Notes: a model not told the origin generated them from the sequence alone. 64,000 nucleotides of DNA from Clostridia bacterium (GCA_017467865.1 JAFUKG010000014.1:1-64000), one strand, 5' to 3'; numbered from the stretch's first letter, positions 36,026-45,311 are shown. A program made the numbers and translations.

Positions 36026-38065
36026 ATGAAAAATAAAAATATACTCGAAATACTTGCTCCCGCAGGCTCTTATGATGCTTTTGTTTCTGCCGTTTCGGCA
36101 GGTGCCGACGCAGTGTATTTGGGCACACCTAAGCACAACGCCCGTGTGAATGCAAAGAACTTCAGCGACGAAGAGCTTAAAAGGGCCTTTGATTTAGCCT
36201 CTCTTTTTGATAAAAAAATATACGTTACTCTCAACACTCTTGTCACCGACAGAGAGCTTTACGAGCTTCTTGATCAGGTTGAGAGGCTAATTAATATGGG
36301 AGCGGATGCCTTTATCGTTCAGGATTTAGGTTTTATGACGGCACTAAGAGAAGCTTTTCCGTGTATTACATTACACGCAAGTACCCAATGCGTAACACAC
36401 TCTCTTGAACAGATAAAAGCGCTGTCGGATATGGGGGTTAAAAGAGCGGTTGTGGCAAGAGAGCTTGACCGTGATAATTTAAGATATATTTGTCAGAACT
36501 CCCCCATAGAGATAGAAGCCTTTGTTCACGGAGCGCTTTGCGTTTGCCATAGCGGTGATTGTCTTTTCTCCTCGCTGGTTGGCGGACGAAGCGGAAACCG
36601 AGGAGAGTGCGCTCAGCCCTGCCGGCTTCCCTTTTCGGGCGGGGGTATTGATTACCCCTTGAGTCTTTCCGACCTTAGCCTTACCGACTACGTGACAGAG
36701 CTTTCGGAAATGGGCGTTGCCTCTCTTAAAATCGAGGGCAGAATGAAAAGCCCCGAGTACGTAGGTGGTGTTGTATCTGTTTTCAGACGTCTTGTTGACG
36801 AGGGCAGAAACATAAGAAAAGACGAAAAAGAGCACCTTGCCCGCCTTTTCAGCCGAAACGGATTTACCGACGGATACTACAACAGAATTCTCGGCAGAAA
36901 AATGTATGGCATAAGACGCGAAGAGGATAAAAAAGAAACAAGAGAGCTTTCAGACAGCACCTTTAAGCTTCCTAAAATAAAAATAAAAGTATCCCTTGAG
37001 GTTACAAAAGAGGGTGGCACGCTCACCTTTTCTTCATCGGATAAGAGCGTAAAGGTTTCTCTTCCTTCACCCGATATTGCCGAAACGAGACCCCTTGACC
37101 GAGATTTTGCTCTGTCTCAGCTTTCAAAATTGGGAGACACCGAATTTGAAATAGAAGAATTCGACTTTTTTGCCGACGGCGATTATATTTATCCTCGCTC
37201 GGCTCTCAACTCGGCTCGCCGTGAGTGCGCCGAGGCATTGAGACTTGCCATTATAAAAAGAGTTGAAAAGTCTGACAGAAAGCCCGTGGAAAAGCCTTGT
37301 GAAAAAGGTGCAGAGCCTCTCGCTCATTACGTTATTCTCGCCCCTCACCGAAGGGCAGATCAAGAGGAAGGAGAGAGGCTTTTAGCCCTCGCAGACAGAG
37401 TTTATTTTCCGCTTTTCCGTTTTCCCAAGCTTGAAAATGTGAAAAAGGCAGGAGTAGTGCTTCCCGCTATCCTTTTCGACAGCCAAAGAGAAGAGGCGGA
37501 AAAGGAAATGAGAAGGCTTTACGACCTTGGCGTGAGAAGGGCATATGCCGAAAACGTGGGAGTGGCGAAAATAGCTAAGAGTATTGGCTTTGAAGTCCTT
37601 GGCGGTGTAAGGCTCAACGTGTATAATTCCCACACCGCAAAGGTACTTTCTCATATGGGATTTGAGGGCGTACTTCTTTCTCCCGAGCTTTCCCCCTCCC
37701 TTAAAAGAGATATTATAAAAGCTCTTCCCGCAGGTGAGACGGTTTATGGAAGAATGCCTCTTATGATAATGGAAAACTGTATAATTAATTTGAAAGACAA
37801 CTGCCGTGAGTGCTCTGACTTTAAAAACTGCCGTAAGAGTACTATACTTACCGACAGAAGAGGGGTGAAATTCCCCGTCTACCCCGAATATTTCCACCGC
37901 TGTCAGATATTCAACAGCGTTCCCACCTACAACGCCGATAAAGAAGTGACGAGAGGAATGTCCTTCAGAGCAATATTTATCACCGACGAAAAGGACAGCG
38001 TCAAAACTGTTAAAGCCGTATTAAACAGCGAAAAAATCAATGGAGAATTTACAAGAAAAGGATAA
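36026..38065 (+). CDS. Peptidase U32 family protein, RlhA-like
   Basis: A 679-residue U32 protein. The N-terminal TIM-like domain opens LEILAPAGSYDAFVSAVSAG. The signature EAFVHGALCVCHSGDCLFSS and GECAQPCR provide the cysteines that bind an Fe-S cluster. The long C-terminal region has further Cys motifs (NCRECSDFKNCRKS). E. coli RlhA, of similar length, hydroxylates C2501 of 23S rRNA; other U32 members modify tRNA. An rRNA-modifying role is therefore more likely than proteolysis. It has its own terminator and is flanked by unrelated genes. Confidence 0.85.
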   Translation: MKNKNILEILAPAGSYDAFVSAVSAGADAVYLGTPKHNARVNAKNFSDEELKRAFDLASLFDKKIYVTLNTLVTDRELYELLDQVERLINMGADAFIVQDLGFMTALREAFPCITLHASTQCVTHSLEQIKALSDMGVKRAVVARELDRDNLRYICQNSPIEIEAFVHGALCVCHSGDCLFSSLVGGRSGNRGECAQPCRLPFSGGGIDYPLSLSDLSLTDYVTELSEMGVASLKIEGRMKSPEYVGGVVSVFRRLVDEGRNIRKDEKEHLARLFSRNGFTDGYYNRILGRKMYGIRREEDKKETRELSDSTFKLPKIKIKVSLEVTKEGGTLTFSSSDKSVKVSLPSPDIAETRPLDRDFALSQLSKLGDTEFEIEEFDFFADGDYIYPRSALNSARRECAEALRLAIIKRVEKSDRKPVEKPCEKGAEPLAHYVILAPHRRADQEEGERLLALADRVYFPLFRFPKLENVKKAGVVLPAILFDSQREEAEKEMRRLYDLGVRRAYAENVGVAKIAKSIGFEVLGGVRLNVYNSHTAKVLSHMGFEGVLLSPELSPSLKRDIIKALPAGETVYGRMPLMIMENCIINLKDNCRECSDFKNCRKSTILTDRRGVKFPVYPEYFHRCQIFNSVPTYNADKEVTRGMSFRAIFITDEKDSVKTVKAVLNSEKINGEFTRKG

Positions 38066-38081
38066 ATAGCGAAAAAATAAA

Positions 38082-38113
38082 GCAAGACTCGGTATATAGA
38101 GTCTTGCTTTTTT
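38082..38113 (+). terminator. Terminator of the U32 gene
   Basis: GCAAGACTC, an 8-base loop, GAGTCTTGC and six T residues, starting 16 bases after the stop codon. Confidence 0.93.
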
Positions 38114-39052
38114 CTAAATTGCTTTTATTTTGCTTAAACAAAAAGAGTGGAATTTGAAAATAATTATGGCAAAGCAGATAGAAGCACCCGCATTGCACCA
38201 TGTTGATAAAGAGCTGATGCCGAAAAGTCCGCCAAGGCAGTTTAAAATGCCCGATATTATCAGCATTACGGCAACAAATTTAGATGCACCTGGAAATGCA
38301 CGGTTATTTTCGGCAGATTTTATAAAGCTTTTTAAAGTGCTATTTATTTTGAATAAATACAAAATTCTAAATAAAACAAAGGGTAACAGTATCGCAAAAA
38401 ATAGAATTAAAGGAGAAGAGAAAGAAGATTGTGGAGCGGGGGGATTTACGCCGACACTATATTCTGAATTGCTTGTAATACTATCTATTTTTTCGGTGTT
38501 TTCACTTAAAGCTTCAAAAATTATACCCGAGGCGGATGCAATAGAGAAAATGCAGAAGATTAAAGTAAAAATCAAAATGAGGATATTTACAATTTTTATT
38601 ATTTTCATTCCCGATAAGTTTATGGAGAGAGAAGTTTTATTAAAAGCACTGTAAACTGTTATCCATAGACCCACACAAATGAGAATATTCGGTATCATAA
38701 TTATCAGAGCTACAAAAGAAAATATACCGCTTAACTTACTTATTGCAAAGTCGAGATCAATATCAAATAAATCTTCTAAGCTATCAAGAGCATTGGAAAT
38801 AAAATTTCCGGCACCGGCTATTACAGATAATATATATATGCTGAAAAGTGAAATTGCTATAATGATAATAGGCGAACGCACAAAGCTTTTGAGCTCATTT
38901 GTTAAGCATATCGGTTGAGTGTTGGTTATGCAATCATGAAACTCGCCGTGAGGCAGAGTGGCATTTTCCTTTTCTGTTTTTAATTTTTCACCGCAGAAAA
39001 CACAAAATTTCGAGTCGCTTTTATTTTCCTTTCCGCACTTTATGCAAAACAT
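38114..39052 (-). CDS. Zinc-ribbon multi-pass membrane protein of unknown function
   Basis: A 312-residue protein. An N-terminal zinc ribbon (MFCIKCGKENKSDSKFCVFC, two CxxC pairs) and a 40-residue linker are followed by about six hydrophobic segments in the DUF-type pattern common in clostridial 'zinc-ribbon domain' membrane proteins. I do not recognise a function. It is divergent from a small XRE regulator; the shared 120-base region has a consensus promoter for this gene and two copies of a dyad (TTGCACTTA...GTGCAA). The gene is therefore likely to be controlled by that regulator. Confidence 0.8.
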   Translation of the reverse strand: MFCIKCGKENKSDSKFCVFCGEKLKTEKENATLPHGEFHDCITNTQPICLTNELKSFVRSPIIIIAISLFSIYILSVIAGAGNFISNALDSLEDLFDIDLDFAISKLSGIFSFVALIIMIPNILICVGLWITVYSAFNKTSLSINLSGMKIIKIVNILILIFTLIFCIFSIASASGIIFEALSENTEKIDSITSNSEYSVGVNPPAPQSSFSSPLILFFAILLPFVLFRILYLFKINSTLKSFIKSAENNRAFPGASKFVAVMLIISGILNCLGGLFGISSLSTWCNAGASICFAIIIFKFHSFCLSKIKAI

Positions 39053-39081
39053 ATTAATACCTTTCTTTTAAAAATAATCTT

Positions 39082-39161
39082 TTGCACTTATATAGGTGCA
39101 AGAAGATTATAACACAAGGATATAATGTTGTCAAGAGTTTTTTGCTCTTAAATAAGTGCAA
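39082..39161. promoter_or_regulatory. Divergent control region with paired 20-bp operators
   Basis: TTGCACTTATATAGGTGCAA (39082-39101) and TTGCTCTTAAATAAGTGCAA (39142-39161) are imperfect palindromes 60 bases apart. Between them, on the minus strand, TTGACA (39129-39134), 17 bases and TATAAT (39106-39111) form a consensus promoter whose start would fall in the first operator. The second operator touches the ribosome site of the XRE gene. Spacing suggests cooperative binding by the XRE dimer. Confidence 0.65.
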
Positions 39162-39174
39162 AGGATTTTGCGGT

Positions 39175-39414
39175 ATGAATGCAAAAATAGAAAAAGCAAT
39201 AGGGCAAAATGTCAGAAAGTTGAGAGAAAAAGCGGGCTTGACACAAGAGGAGCTTTCTGTTAAACTACAGGTCGAAGGGCTTGACGTTACCAGAAGTGCT
39301 TTAGCAAAAATAGAAGTAGGTCAAAGGCACCTTTATTCCGACGAAATAGTTCTGATAAAAGAAATCCTAAAAGTAAGCTATGATGAAATTTTCGATTTAG
39401 GAGAAATACTATGA
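39175..39414 (+). CDS. XRE-family HTH regulator
   Basis: A 79-residue single-domain regulator: AIGQNVRKLREKAGLTQEEL then SVKLQVEGLDVTRSALAKIEVG, a typical XRE fold with a slightly extended turn before the recognition helix. ATG 39175 follows AAGGA; an upstream in-frame start at 39082 would translate the operator region and is rejected. It overlaps maf by four bases. It probably represses itself and the divergent zinc-ribbon gene through the paired palindromes. Confidence 0.85.
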   Translation: MNAKIEKAIGQNVRKLREKAGLTQEELSVKLQVEGLDVTRSALAKIEVGQRHLYSDEIVLIKEILKVSYDEIFDLGEIL

Positions 39415-39965
39415 AAATAATACTTGCATCGGGGTCGCCCCGACGCCGTGAAATTTTAACTAATATGGGCTTTGAGGTGGAGGTTGTGCCCTCAGCAAAG
39501 GAAACAATGCCCGAGGAAAAGCTTTCCCCCGAGGACACCGTTCAGCTTTTAGCGGTAGAAAAAGGTGCTGACGCCAAGGTTAAACACCCCGACGAAATAG
39601 TGGTTTCAGCCGATACCGTGGTAGTGCTTGACGGCGAGATAATGGGTAAGCCCCGTGACCGAGCCGACGCCGAAAGAATGCTGACAGCTTTGTCGGGCAG
39701 AGCGCACCGCGTTCTCACCGCTTACGCAGTTTTCTATAAGGGACGCTCCTTTTCAAAGGTGGTTTCCACCGAGGTGGAGCTTTATCCCTTAACAAAAGAG
39801 GAAATCGACTGGTATATAGATACAAAAGAGCCCTTTGACAAAGCGGGCAGCTATGGCGCCCAAGGGCTTGGCGCCTATCTTGTCAAGGGCATCAAGGGCG
39901 ACTTTTTGAACGTTGTGGGCTTCCCTCTTTCGGATTTTTGTCATATGCTTAAGAAGATATTGTAA
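39411..39965 (+). CDS. maf: Maf-family nucleotide pyrophosphatase
   Basis: Hydrolyses non-canonical nucleoside triphosphates (dTTP/UTP-type or modified forms). The 184-residue protein has the Maf start IILASGSPRRREILTNMGFE, then VVSADTVVVLDGEIMGKPRD, and GSYGAQGLGAYLVKGIKGDFLNVVGFPL. These are the usual S-SPRR, ADT and Q-G residues. It is coupled by an ATGA overlap to the XRE gene, an unusual partner, and ends at a strong terminator. Confidence 0.95.
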   Translation: MKIILASGSPRRREILTNMGFEVEVVPSAKETMPEEKLSPEDTVQLLAVEKGADAKVKHPDEIVVSADTVVVLDGEIMGKPRDRADAERMLTALSGRAHRVLTAYAVFYKGRSFSKVVSTEVELYPLTKEEIDWYIDTKEPFDKAGSYGAQGLGAYLVKGIKGDFLNVVGFPLSDFCHMLKKIL

Positions 39966-39969
39966 AAAA

Positions 39970-40014
39970 CAGAGCAAGAATAGAAGATTTAACTTTTATT
40001 CTTGCTCTGTTTTT
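39970..40014 (+). terminator. Terminator of maf
   Basis: CAGAGCAAGAAT (39970-39981) pairs with ATTCTTGCTCTG (39998-40009), followed by TTTTT. Confidence 0.9.
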
Positions 40015-40088
40015 GAGTTATGAGTTTAGAGTTATGAGTTCAGCTTCGCCGAACGTTATGATATGATTATTTCATGCGAAATAATCAT
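40015..40088. repeat. GAGTTATGAGTT-type intergenic repeat and hairpin
   Basis: GAGTTATGAGTTTAGAGTTA and a second GAGTT unit, a short TTCGCCGAA dyad, then the perfect hairpin ATGATTATTTC-ATGC-GAAATAATCAT. It is related in style to the GAAT-type repeats elsewhere, but the arms differ, so it may be a separate family. Confidence 0.45.
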
Positions 40089-40091
40089 AGT

Positions 40092-41468
40092 TTATTTTAT
40101 CTCAGGAAGGCTTGCTGCCGCAACAGACTGACCAACTCTACGGCTGGACTCGTCGGGAATGTGGAGCTGAATCTTAGAGTTGAGCTCGGGGAATTCCTTT
40201 TCGAGAACTTCTTTTGCTCTGTCAAGGAGAATAACACCGCCCTCACCTGATGTAACTCTGCCCATGATAAGAACGTGCTTTATATCATAGAAGAGTGCGT
40301 AGTAAGCGATAGTGTATCCGAAGTATGCACCGATGGTGTCATAAATCTTCGCTGCTCTTTCGTCGCCCTCTGCCATAAGACCCTGAACAACCTTGAGCTT
40401 TTCAGCGGGAGAAAGGCTTTCGTCAAGCTCAATTCCTGCGGCGGGGGCAAGCTTGATAACTGCGTCCTGAGAGAAGTATTTAACACCGCAACCGTAGTCG
40501 CCCGACCACTCGTCAACCATAGCGTTCTTGGAGTAGTCGCAGGGAACGAATGCAAGCTCGTTGAGCCAGCCTGTGATGTTACCGACACCGTCAACGTATC
40601 CGCCTGCTTCAATTGTACCCATAGCGATACCGAGTACGTTGTTGTCATTTAAGTCCATAGCGCCTGCAAGAGCAGTAACGTCGCCGTCGTTTGCGACTTC
40701 AAGGGGAACGTCGCCGAATTCCTTAGCAACGTTGATATACATATCCTTGCACTTAGCGTTGAATTCATCCTTGGGAACCTTAAGGAAAAGGGATGCAACC
40801 ATTATTCTGTTGTCTACGTAAACACCTGCGGAGGAAACGCCGATAGCGTCAACTCTGGGCATATGCTCTGCTGCTGACTTCATAGCGGAAAGAATTCCGT
40901 CATAGTGATACTGAGGGTCGGAGTTTGTCTTAGGGAACCATACAACCTCTTCGCTGTAAACGCTCTTACCGTCGATAACAGCGCTTACCTTTCTGTCGCT
41001 TCCGCCTGCGTCGAAACCTATTCTGCATCCGTCAAGGTGACGTCCGACGGGTGTAGCGCTTTCGCTTGTTACAGGAGCAGCTTCAATAGTTCTCGCCTCA
41101 ACTGTAACCTCTGTTTCATAAACACCGCTCATAAAGTCATAGTCGAATGCTCTCTTGCCGCTTACTGTGTAATCCTTCTTAATTCTTTCTGCAATAAGGG
41201 GTGAGCCTGCAATGATTATCTTGTGACCGCCTCTTATCCAGAGAAGAGTCTTTACAAGTCTTTCTACAAACTCGTAGTTTTCCTCGTCGTGGCCTGCGTT
41301 GTCGGGGTAAACTACTGTTTCAAATGCGCTGACGTAACCCTTGTTACGCTCAATGCCGATAACAAGCTTTACACCGCCTGCCTTCTTTGCATTTTCGGTA
41401 AACTCGCGGTAAACGAGAGCCATAGGGGTAAATTCTTTGTCAAGTATTGCTTCAACCTTAAGCTTCAT
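40092..41468 (-). CDS. ROK/sugar-kinase-like ASKHA protein with extra N-terminal domain
   Basis: A 458-residue protein. Residues 1-145 form an alpha/beta domain I do not recognise (HKIIIAGSPLIAERIKKDYT). Residues 150-458 are ROK-like: phosphate-1 GCRIGFDAGGSDRKVSAV, ANDGDVTALAGAMD, GIAMGTIEAGGYVDG, and the late HVLIMGRVTSGEGG. The ROK zinc motif CxCGxxGC is absent. It overlaps nagA by 11 bases, so it should act on an amino sugar, perhaps GlcNAc or its derivative. The added domain and missing zinc motif leave room for a regulatory or novel kinase function. Confidence 0.75.
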   Translation of the reverse strand: MKLKVEAILDKEFTPMALVYREFTENAKKAGGVKLVIGIERNKGYVSAFETVVYPDNAGHDEENYEFVERLVKTLLWIRGGHKIIIAGSPLIAERIKKDYTVSGKRAFDYDFMSGVYETEVTVEARTIEAAPVTSESATPVGRHLDGCRIGFDAGGSDRKVSAVIDGKSVYSEEVVWFPKTNSDPQYHYDGILSAMKSAAEHMPRVDAIGVSSAGVYVDNRIMVASLFLKVPKDEFNAKCKDMYINVAKEFGDVPLEVANDGDVTALAGAMDLNDNNVLGIAMGTIEAGGYVDGVGNITGWLNELAFVPCDYSKNAMVDEWSGDYGCGVKYFSQDAVIKLAPAAGIELDESLSPAEKLKVVQGLMAEGDERAAKIYDTIGAYFGYTIAYYALFYDIKHVLIMGRVTSGEGGVILLDRAKEVLEKEFPELNSKIQLHIPDESSRRVGQSVAAASLPEIK

Positions 41469-42594
41469 ATCTTATTTCTCCTCCAATAATTGTTTTCTTG
41501 ATATCAAAATTCATATCCGTAATTATAATGTCCGCATCCTTGCCCTCTTCAAGTGAGCCCTTGGAGTCAAGACCTGCCGCCTTTGCGGGGTTAAGGGATG
41601 CTGCCGCAACTATCTCGTAAAGAGGCATATCTGTGTTGTCGCGGAAGTTTTTAACTGCTTCGTTGAGTCTGAGAACGCTTCCTGCAATAGTGCCGTCGGC
41701 AAGGAGACACTGAATTCCCTTAAGGAATATGGGCTGACCGCCGAGAGAATATTCTCCATCGGGCATACCGCCTGCTCTTGTGCAGTCGGTGATGAGTATA
41801 AGCTTATCCTTCTTGCACTTTGCAACCAAGGAGAAGAGCCCCTTGTTTACGTGGAAGGTGTCTGCAATAAGCTCGGTATACGCATCGGATGCAAGTCCTG
41901 CGCCAACCACACCGGGCTTGCGGTGATGGAGGGGAGTTTGTGCATTAAACAAGTGTGTTACCTGAGTTGCACCGCAGTCAAACGCCTTCATCGCTTCCTC
42001 AAAGGTAGCGTCGGTATGTCCTACCGAAACCTTGACGGAGCTTTCTGTTGTAATCTTCTTTATTGCTTCATATCCACCCTCTGTTTCAGGAGCAATGGTA
42101 CAAATCTTTATAATATCGCTGTTCTTGATAACCCAATCTGCGTCGGGCTTTTTGATGTGCTCGGCTGCCTGTGCACCCTTCTTCGACTCGTTGATAAAGG
42201 GACCCTCAGAGTTTACACCTGCAAGATAAGCACCCTTCCAGGTCTTACTTTCCTCCTGAAGTGAGCGCACAACGTCAAGAGCTTTTTCTATTTCTGTCAT
42301 AGAAACTGTCATTGTTGTGGGAAGAAAAGCAGTAACGCCGTTCTTCATAACGCCTTCCGCCATCTTTCTGATACCCTCGGCATTTCCGTCGGAAGCATCT
42401 TCGTTAAGATAGCCGTGAATGTGTACGTCTACAAGACCGGGAGCAACGTAAGAGCCCTCGGCACTTATTATTTCGGCATCTGCGGGAATATCCTTCTCTT
42501 CAACTACTCCTACGATTTTTTCGTCGAAAAGCAGAGCCTTGCCCTCTTCGATTGAATGAGGCAGAATTATCTTTGCGCCTTTAATACATTTCAT
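41458..42594 (-). CDS. nagA: N-acetylglucosamine-6-phosphate deacetylase
   Basis: Converts GlcNAc-6-P to glucosamine-6-P and acetate. The amidohydrolase metal site is DVHIHGYLNEDASDG near residue 55, then the conserved Glu in GVNSEGPFINESKKGAQ, HTDATFEEAMKAFDCGATQVTHLFNA, and the catalytic Asp in LITDCTRAGGMPDGEY. ATG 42594 is used; an upstream in-frame start gives 22 extra residues without family support. It heads a two-gene unit with the ROK-like gene. No nagB is in the window. Confidence 0.95.
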   Translation of the reverse strand: MKCIKGAKIILPHSIEEGKALLFDEKIVGVVEEKDIPADAEIISAEGSYVAPGLVDVHIHGYLNEDASDGNAEGIRKMAEGVMKNGVTAFLPTTMTVSMTEIEKALDVVRSLQEESKTWKGAYLAGVNSEGPFINESKKGAQAAEHIKKPDADWVIKNSDIIKICTIAPETEGGYEAIKKITTESSVKVSVGHTDATFEEAMKAFDCGATQVTHLFNAQTPLHHRKPGVVGAGLASDAYTELIADTFHVNKGLFSLVAKCKKDKLILITDCTRAGGMPDGEYSLGGQPIFLKGIQCLLADGTIAGSVLRLNEAVKNFRDNTDMPLYEIVAAASLNPAKAAGLDSKGSLEEGKDADIIITDMNFDIKKTIIGGEIRYEA

Positions 42595-42704
42595 AACAAA
42601 AACATTCCTCCATTGTAAATTCTCCTTTACAATTCTAACATAACGCAGTGCAAAATACAAGTAGCATTTTATTTAAAATTTAACGGTTTTATTGGACTTT
42701 TCGC

Positions 42705-43541
42705 CTAATTGTTTTTTCTTTTCATCTCACCCGGAGAACGTCCCGTCTCCCTTTTAAAGACCACCGAAAAGTAACTCTGACTTGAAAATCCAAGCGCCTC
42801 GCTCACCTCTGTGACACTTATACCGTTTTCAAGAAGCCTTACGGCGTGGGTTATTTTGAGCCTCAAAAAGTGCTTTGCCGGCCCCACCCCTGCATACTTA
42901 TGACAGATTTTTTTAAGATTGCTCACGCCGATATTGCATAGCTCTGCAATTGCTTCTACCGACAAGTCTCGGTCAAGATTTGAGTACATAACGTTTACAA
43001 TTTTTGAAAACTCCTGTGACGTCACAGAGCTTTCCGCTTTCTTTTCTGACGCTCCCAGCTTTATCAGCTCAAGCAAAAAAAGCTCAAACTTTAAGGCTAT
43101 GGTATTCAGCGAAAGCGGTGCGCTTCCGTCGGTGTAAAGGGTTATTCTGTCAACGTTGTAGGTGTTGTCAATATCTCTTTTTATATCCATGAGGGAATTG
43201 TGCTGAGAAAGGTTCAGGGTGTATACGCTGTCGGCAAGCTTTTCCATAACGTTTCCCTTTGCTTCAAATGATATGACAAGCACCGAAAAAGGCTTTCCGT
43301 TGCCCCAAAGTCTGTGAAATTCCATGGGCTTGTGAAAAACGATTTCCCCTTTGTTCAGAACGTACACCTTATCGTCCTTTGCAACCGACGCCGAGCCGTC
43401 GAAAACGTAGGTAAATTCCCAGAAATCGTGCATTTCGCCCTCAAAGCGATAGTCTCCGTCATAGTATCTTATAAACGACGTGAAAAAGGACTCAACCTTA
43501 AGCATTTTGGGTATTTTATAAAACGTTTGTTTTTCGTTCAT
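42705..43541 (-). CDS. AraC-family transcriptional regulator
   Basis: A 278-residue regulator. The N-terminal cupin sensor has YRFEGEMHDFWEFTYVFDGS and VFHKPMEFHRLWG. The C-terminal two-HTH domain has DRDLSVEAIAELCNIGVSNLKKICHKYAG and VTEVSEALGFSSQSYFSVVFKRETGRSPGE. ATG 43541 follows AGGAG; an upstream TTG is less likely. It lies between nagA and the divergent phosphoesterase-GH109 operon, and its promoter region contains an 8-bp inverted repeat. It probably senses a sugar and controls one or both neighbours. Confidence 0.92.
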   Translation of the reverse strand: MNEKQTFYKIPKMLKVESFFTSFIRYYDGDYRFEGEMHDFWEFTYVFDGSASVAKDDKVYVLNKGEIVFHKPMEFHRLWGNGKPFSVLVISFEAKGNVMEKLADSVYTLNLSQHNSLMDIKRDIDNTYNVDRITLYTDGSAPLSLNTIALKFELFLLELIKLGASEKKAESSVTSQEFSKIVNVMYSNLDRDLSVEAIAELCNIGVSNLKKICHKYAGVGPAKHFLRLKITHAVRLLENGISVTEVSEALGFSSQSYFSVVFKRETGRSPGEMKRKNN

Positions 43542-43604
43542 TCCAAACTCCTGCAAAAGTATCCGAAATTAAATGTTTTTTATCTGTTTTTTAATGGCGT
43601 TATG

Positions 43605-43658
43605 AATTAGATGTGATATAATCTAATTGTATTATAAACAAAAAAGAAGTTTTGTCAA
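43605..43658 (-). promoter_or_regulatory. AraC gene promoter with downstream dyad
   Basis: On the minus strand, TTGACA (43653-43658), a 16-base spacer and TATAAT (43631-43636). Just downstream, AATTAGAT N8 ATCTAATT (43605-43628) forms a dyad where a regulator could bind. Confidence 0.6.
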
Positions 43659-43691
43659 CAAACTAAAATTTTTTAAAGGGGATATTTTAAT

Positions 43692-45311
43692 ATGCTGAAT
43701 ATCGCTTTCTTTTCTGATTTGCACAACAATCAATACTATATGAACGTGGTAACGGACAGTATTGAGGCCCTGTCCGAGGGTATGGAGCTTGACGCCCTTG
43801 CACTTGTGGGAGATATTATATATCTTGACACAAACGTTTTGCCTTCACATGAGAGTTACTCAAGACTTAACGCAAATAAGCTTTACACCAAAATGAAAAA
43901 CGAGGGTAAACTTATCTTTGCGCTTGGAAACCACGAGTTTACGTTGTGGATGGAGGGAGAGGAGATAAAGACTCTTTCCAGAAAGACCTTTACCGACGAA
44001 ACTGGACTTCTTCCCGAAATGGATACCGTTATAAAAGGTTATCACTTTATAACTGCGGGACCTGCCGATTATGCAGGTACTCCTTCAAAGGAAATAGAAG
44101 CCTTTATTAAGGAAAAGGTTACCTTGGCACTTGAGGAATCTGACAAGCCTGTTTTTCTCCTTGTGCATTTCCCCATAGATAACACTCTTTGCGGAACCGA
44201 AAAAGCACACAGTTACACCGAAGAATTCAGAGAATTTATAATAAATGAGCCCCGTGTAATAATTATTTCGGGTCATTATCACTTCCCCAATTCCGACCCC
44301 CGCACTATTACTCAGGTGGAGGGTGGAGCAACCTTTTTCCATACAAGTACAATAATGGGAGGCAACGGACTCAGCCTTCCTACCGCTACCGAAAGGCACG
44401 CCGAATATCCCACGCAGGGCTTTATGCTCAGGGTTGACGAAGAGACAAACGACGTTACCATCAAGCCCTTCTATGCCAGCGAGAAAGAGCCATCATATCT
44501 TGAGAACGCTGAGTTTGTTATCAAAAGAGGCGTTTACAATTACACCGATAAGAGAGCTGAAAAGAGCGGAAAGCCTTACTTTGCAAAGGGAAGCACTCTC
44601 AGAGTTGACTCTGTTTCCGACGTGGACGCAACCGTTACCTTCCCCGCAGCGCTTCCTGCAGATGCAGGTATGGACAGTATTGTTGCTTACTACGATATTG
44701 AGCTTATTGACAAAACGACGGGAGACTCTCTCAAGAAGCATAGAATTATAAGCGACTTTTTCCTCAAAAACAAGAGAGAGGATTATACCTATACACTCTT
44801 CGACCTTGACCCTTCAACCGAATATGAGGTGAAGGTCTCCCCCGTTACTTCTTGGTACGTTTTGGGAGACAGTATTTCGACAGAGCTGAAAACCGCCGAG
44901 CCTAAGTTCTTCGACGTTCCTCTTGATAACGAAAATGCTATTGTCAAGGGAATATTCGAGTCAGTTATAACAGGCTCTCGCACCGCCTACTCAAACCTTA
45001 TACATATAGGAAGCGGCTGGGAGTGCTCGGTGGAGCACACCGTGGATATAAAAGAGGCAGGAACTTATAGAATTTTCTTAAAGTCAAGTGCCAAGGGCGC
45101 TGTTGATGCTGCTATCCGAGTGAAAAAGGACGGCGCGGTGATTTTAGAGGATACTGTTATAATAAACACGGGAAACATTCACGTCTATAAGGATATAATC
45201 TGCGCCGACGCTGAGATAAAAGAGGCGGGCGGTTACAATATAGAATTCAGCTTTAAGGACGGAAAGAACACCGTAGGCATTCAAGGAATTACAGTAACAA
45301 AACATATATGA
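43692..45311 (+). CDS. Calcineurin-like metallophosphoesterase with C-terminal beta domains
   Basis: A 539-residue protein without a signal peptide. Phosphoesterase motifs occur in order: FFSDLHNN (residues 5-12), VGDIIYLDTN, LGNHEFTLW, LVHFPID and ISGHYHFPN. Residues 330-400 look fibronectin-like (TVTFPAALPAD...YDIELIDKTTGDS). The last 130 residues resemble a carbohydrate-binding jelly roll (EAGTYRIFLKSSAKGAVDAA). It is the first gene of an operon with the GH109-like and GH20-like genes, suggesting removal of a phosphate or phosphodiester substituent from a glycan. That role is inferred. Confidence 0.8.
   Translation: MLNIAFFSDLHNNQYYMNVVTDSIEALSEGMELDALALVGDIIYLDTNVLPSHESYSRLNANKLYTKMKNEGKLIFALGNHEFTLWMEGEEIKTLSRKTFTDETGLLPEMDTVIKGYHFITAGPADYAGTPSKEIEAFIKEKVTLALEESDKPVFLLVHFPIDNTLCGTEKAHSYTEEFREFIINEPRVIIISGHYHFPNSDPRTITQVEGGATFFHTSTIMGGNGLSLPTATERHAEYPTQGFMLRVDEETNDVTIKPFYASEKEPSYLENAEFVIKRGVYNYTDKRAEKSGKPYFAKGSTLRVDSVSDVDATVTFPAALPADAGMDSIVAYYDIELIDKTTGDSLKKHRIISDFFLKNKREDYTYTLFDLDPSTEYEVKVSPVTSWYVLGDSISTELKTAEPKFFDVPLDNENAIVKGIFESVITGSRTAYSNLIHIGSGWECSVEHTVDIKEAGTYRIFLKSSAKGAVDAAIRVKKDGAVILEDTVIINTGNIHVYKDIICADAEIKEAGGYNIEFSFKDGKNTVGIQGITVTKHI

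Noticed and set aside
38130-38654. 174-codon plus-strand ORF
   Set aside because: Antisense to the zinc-ribbon membrane protein; low-complexity Ile/Lys composition mirrors hydrophobic codons on the other strand.
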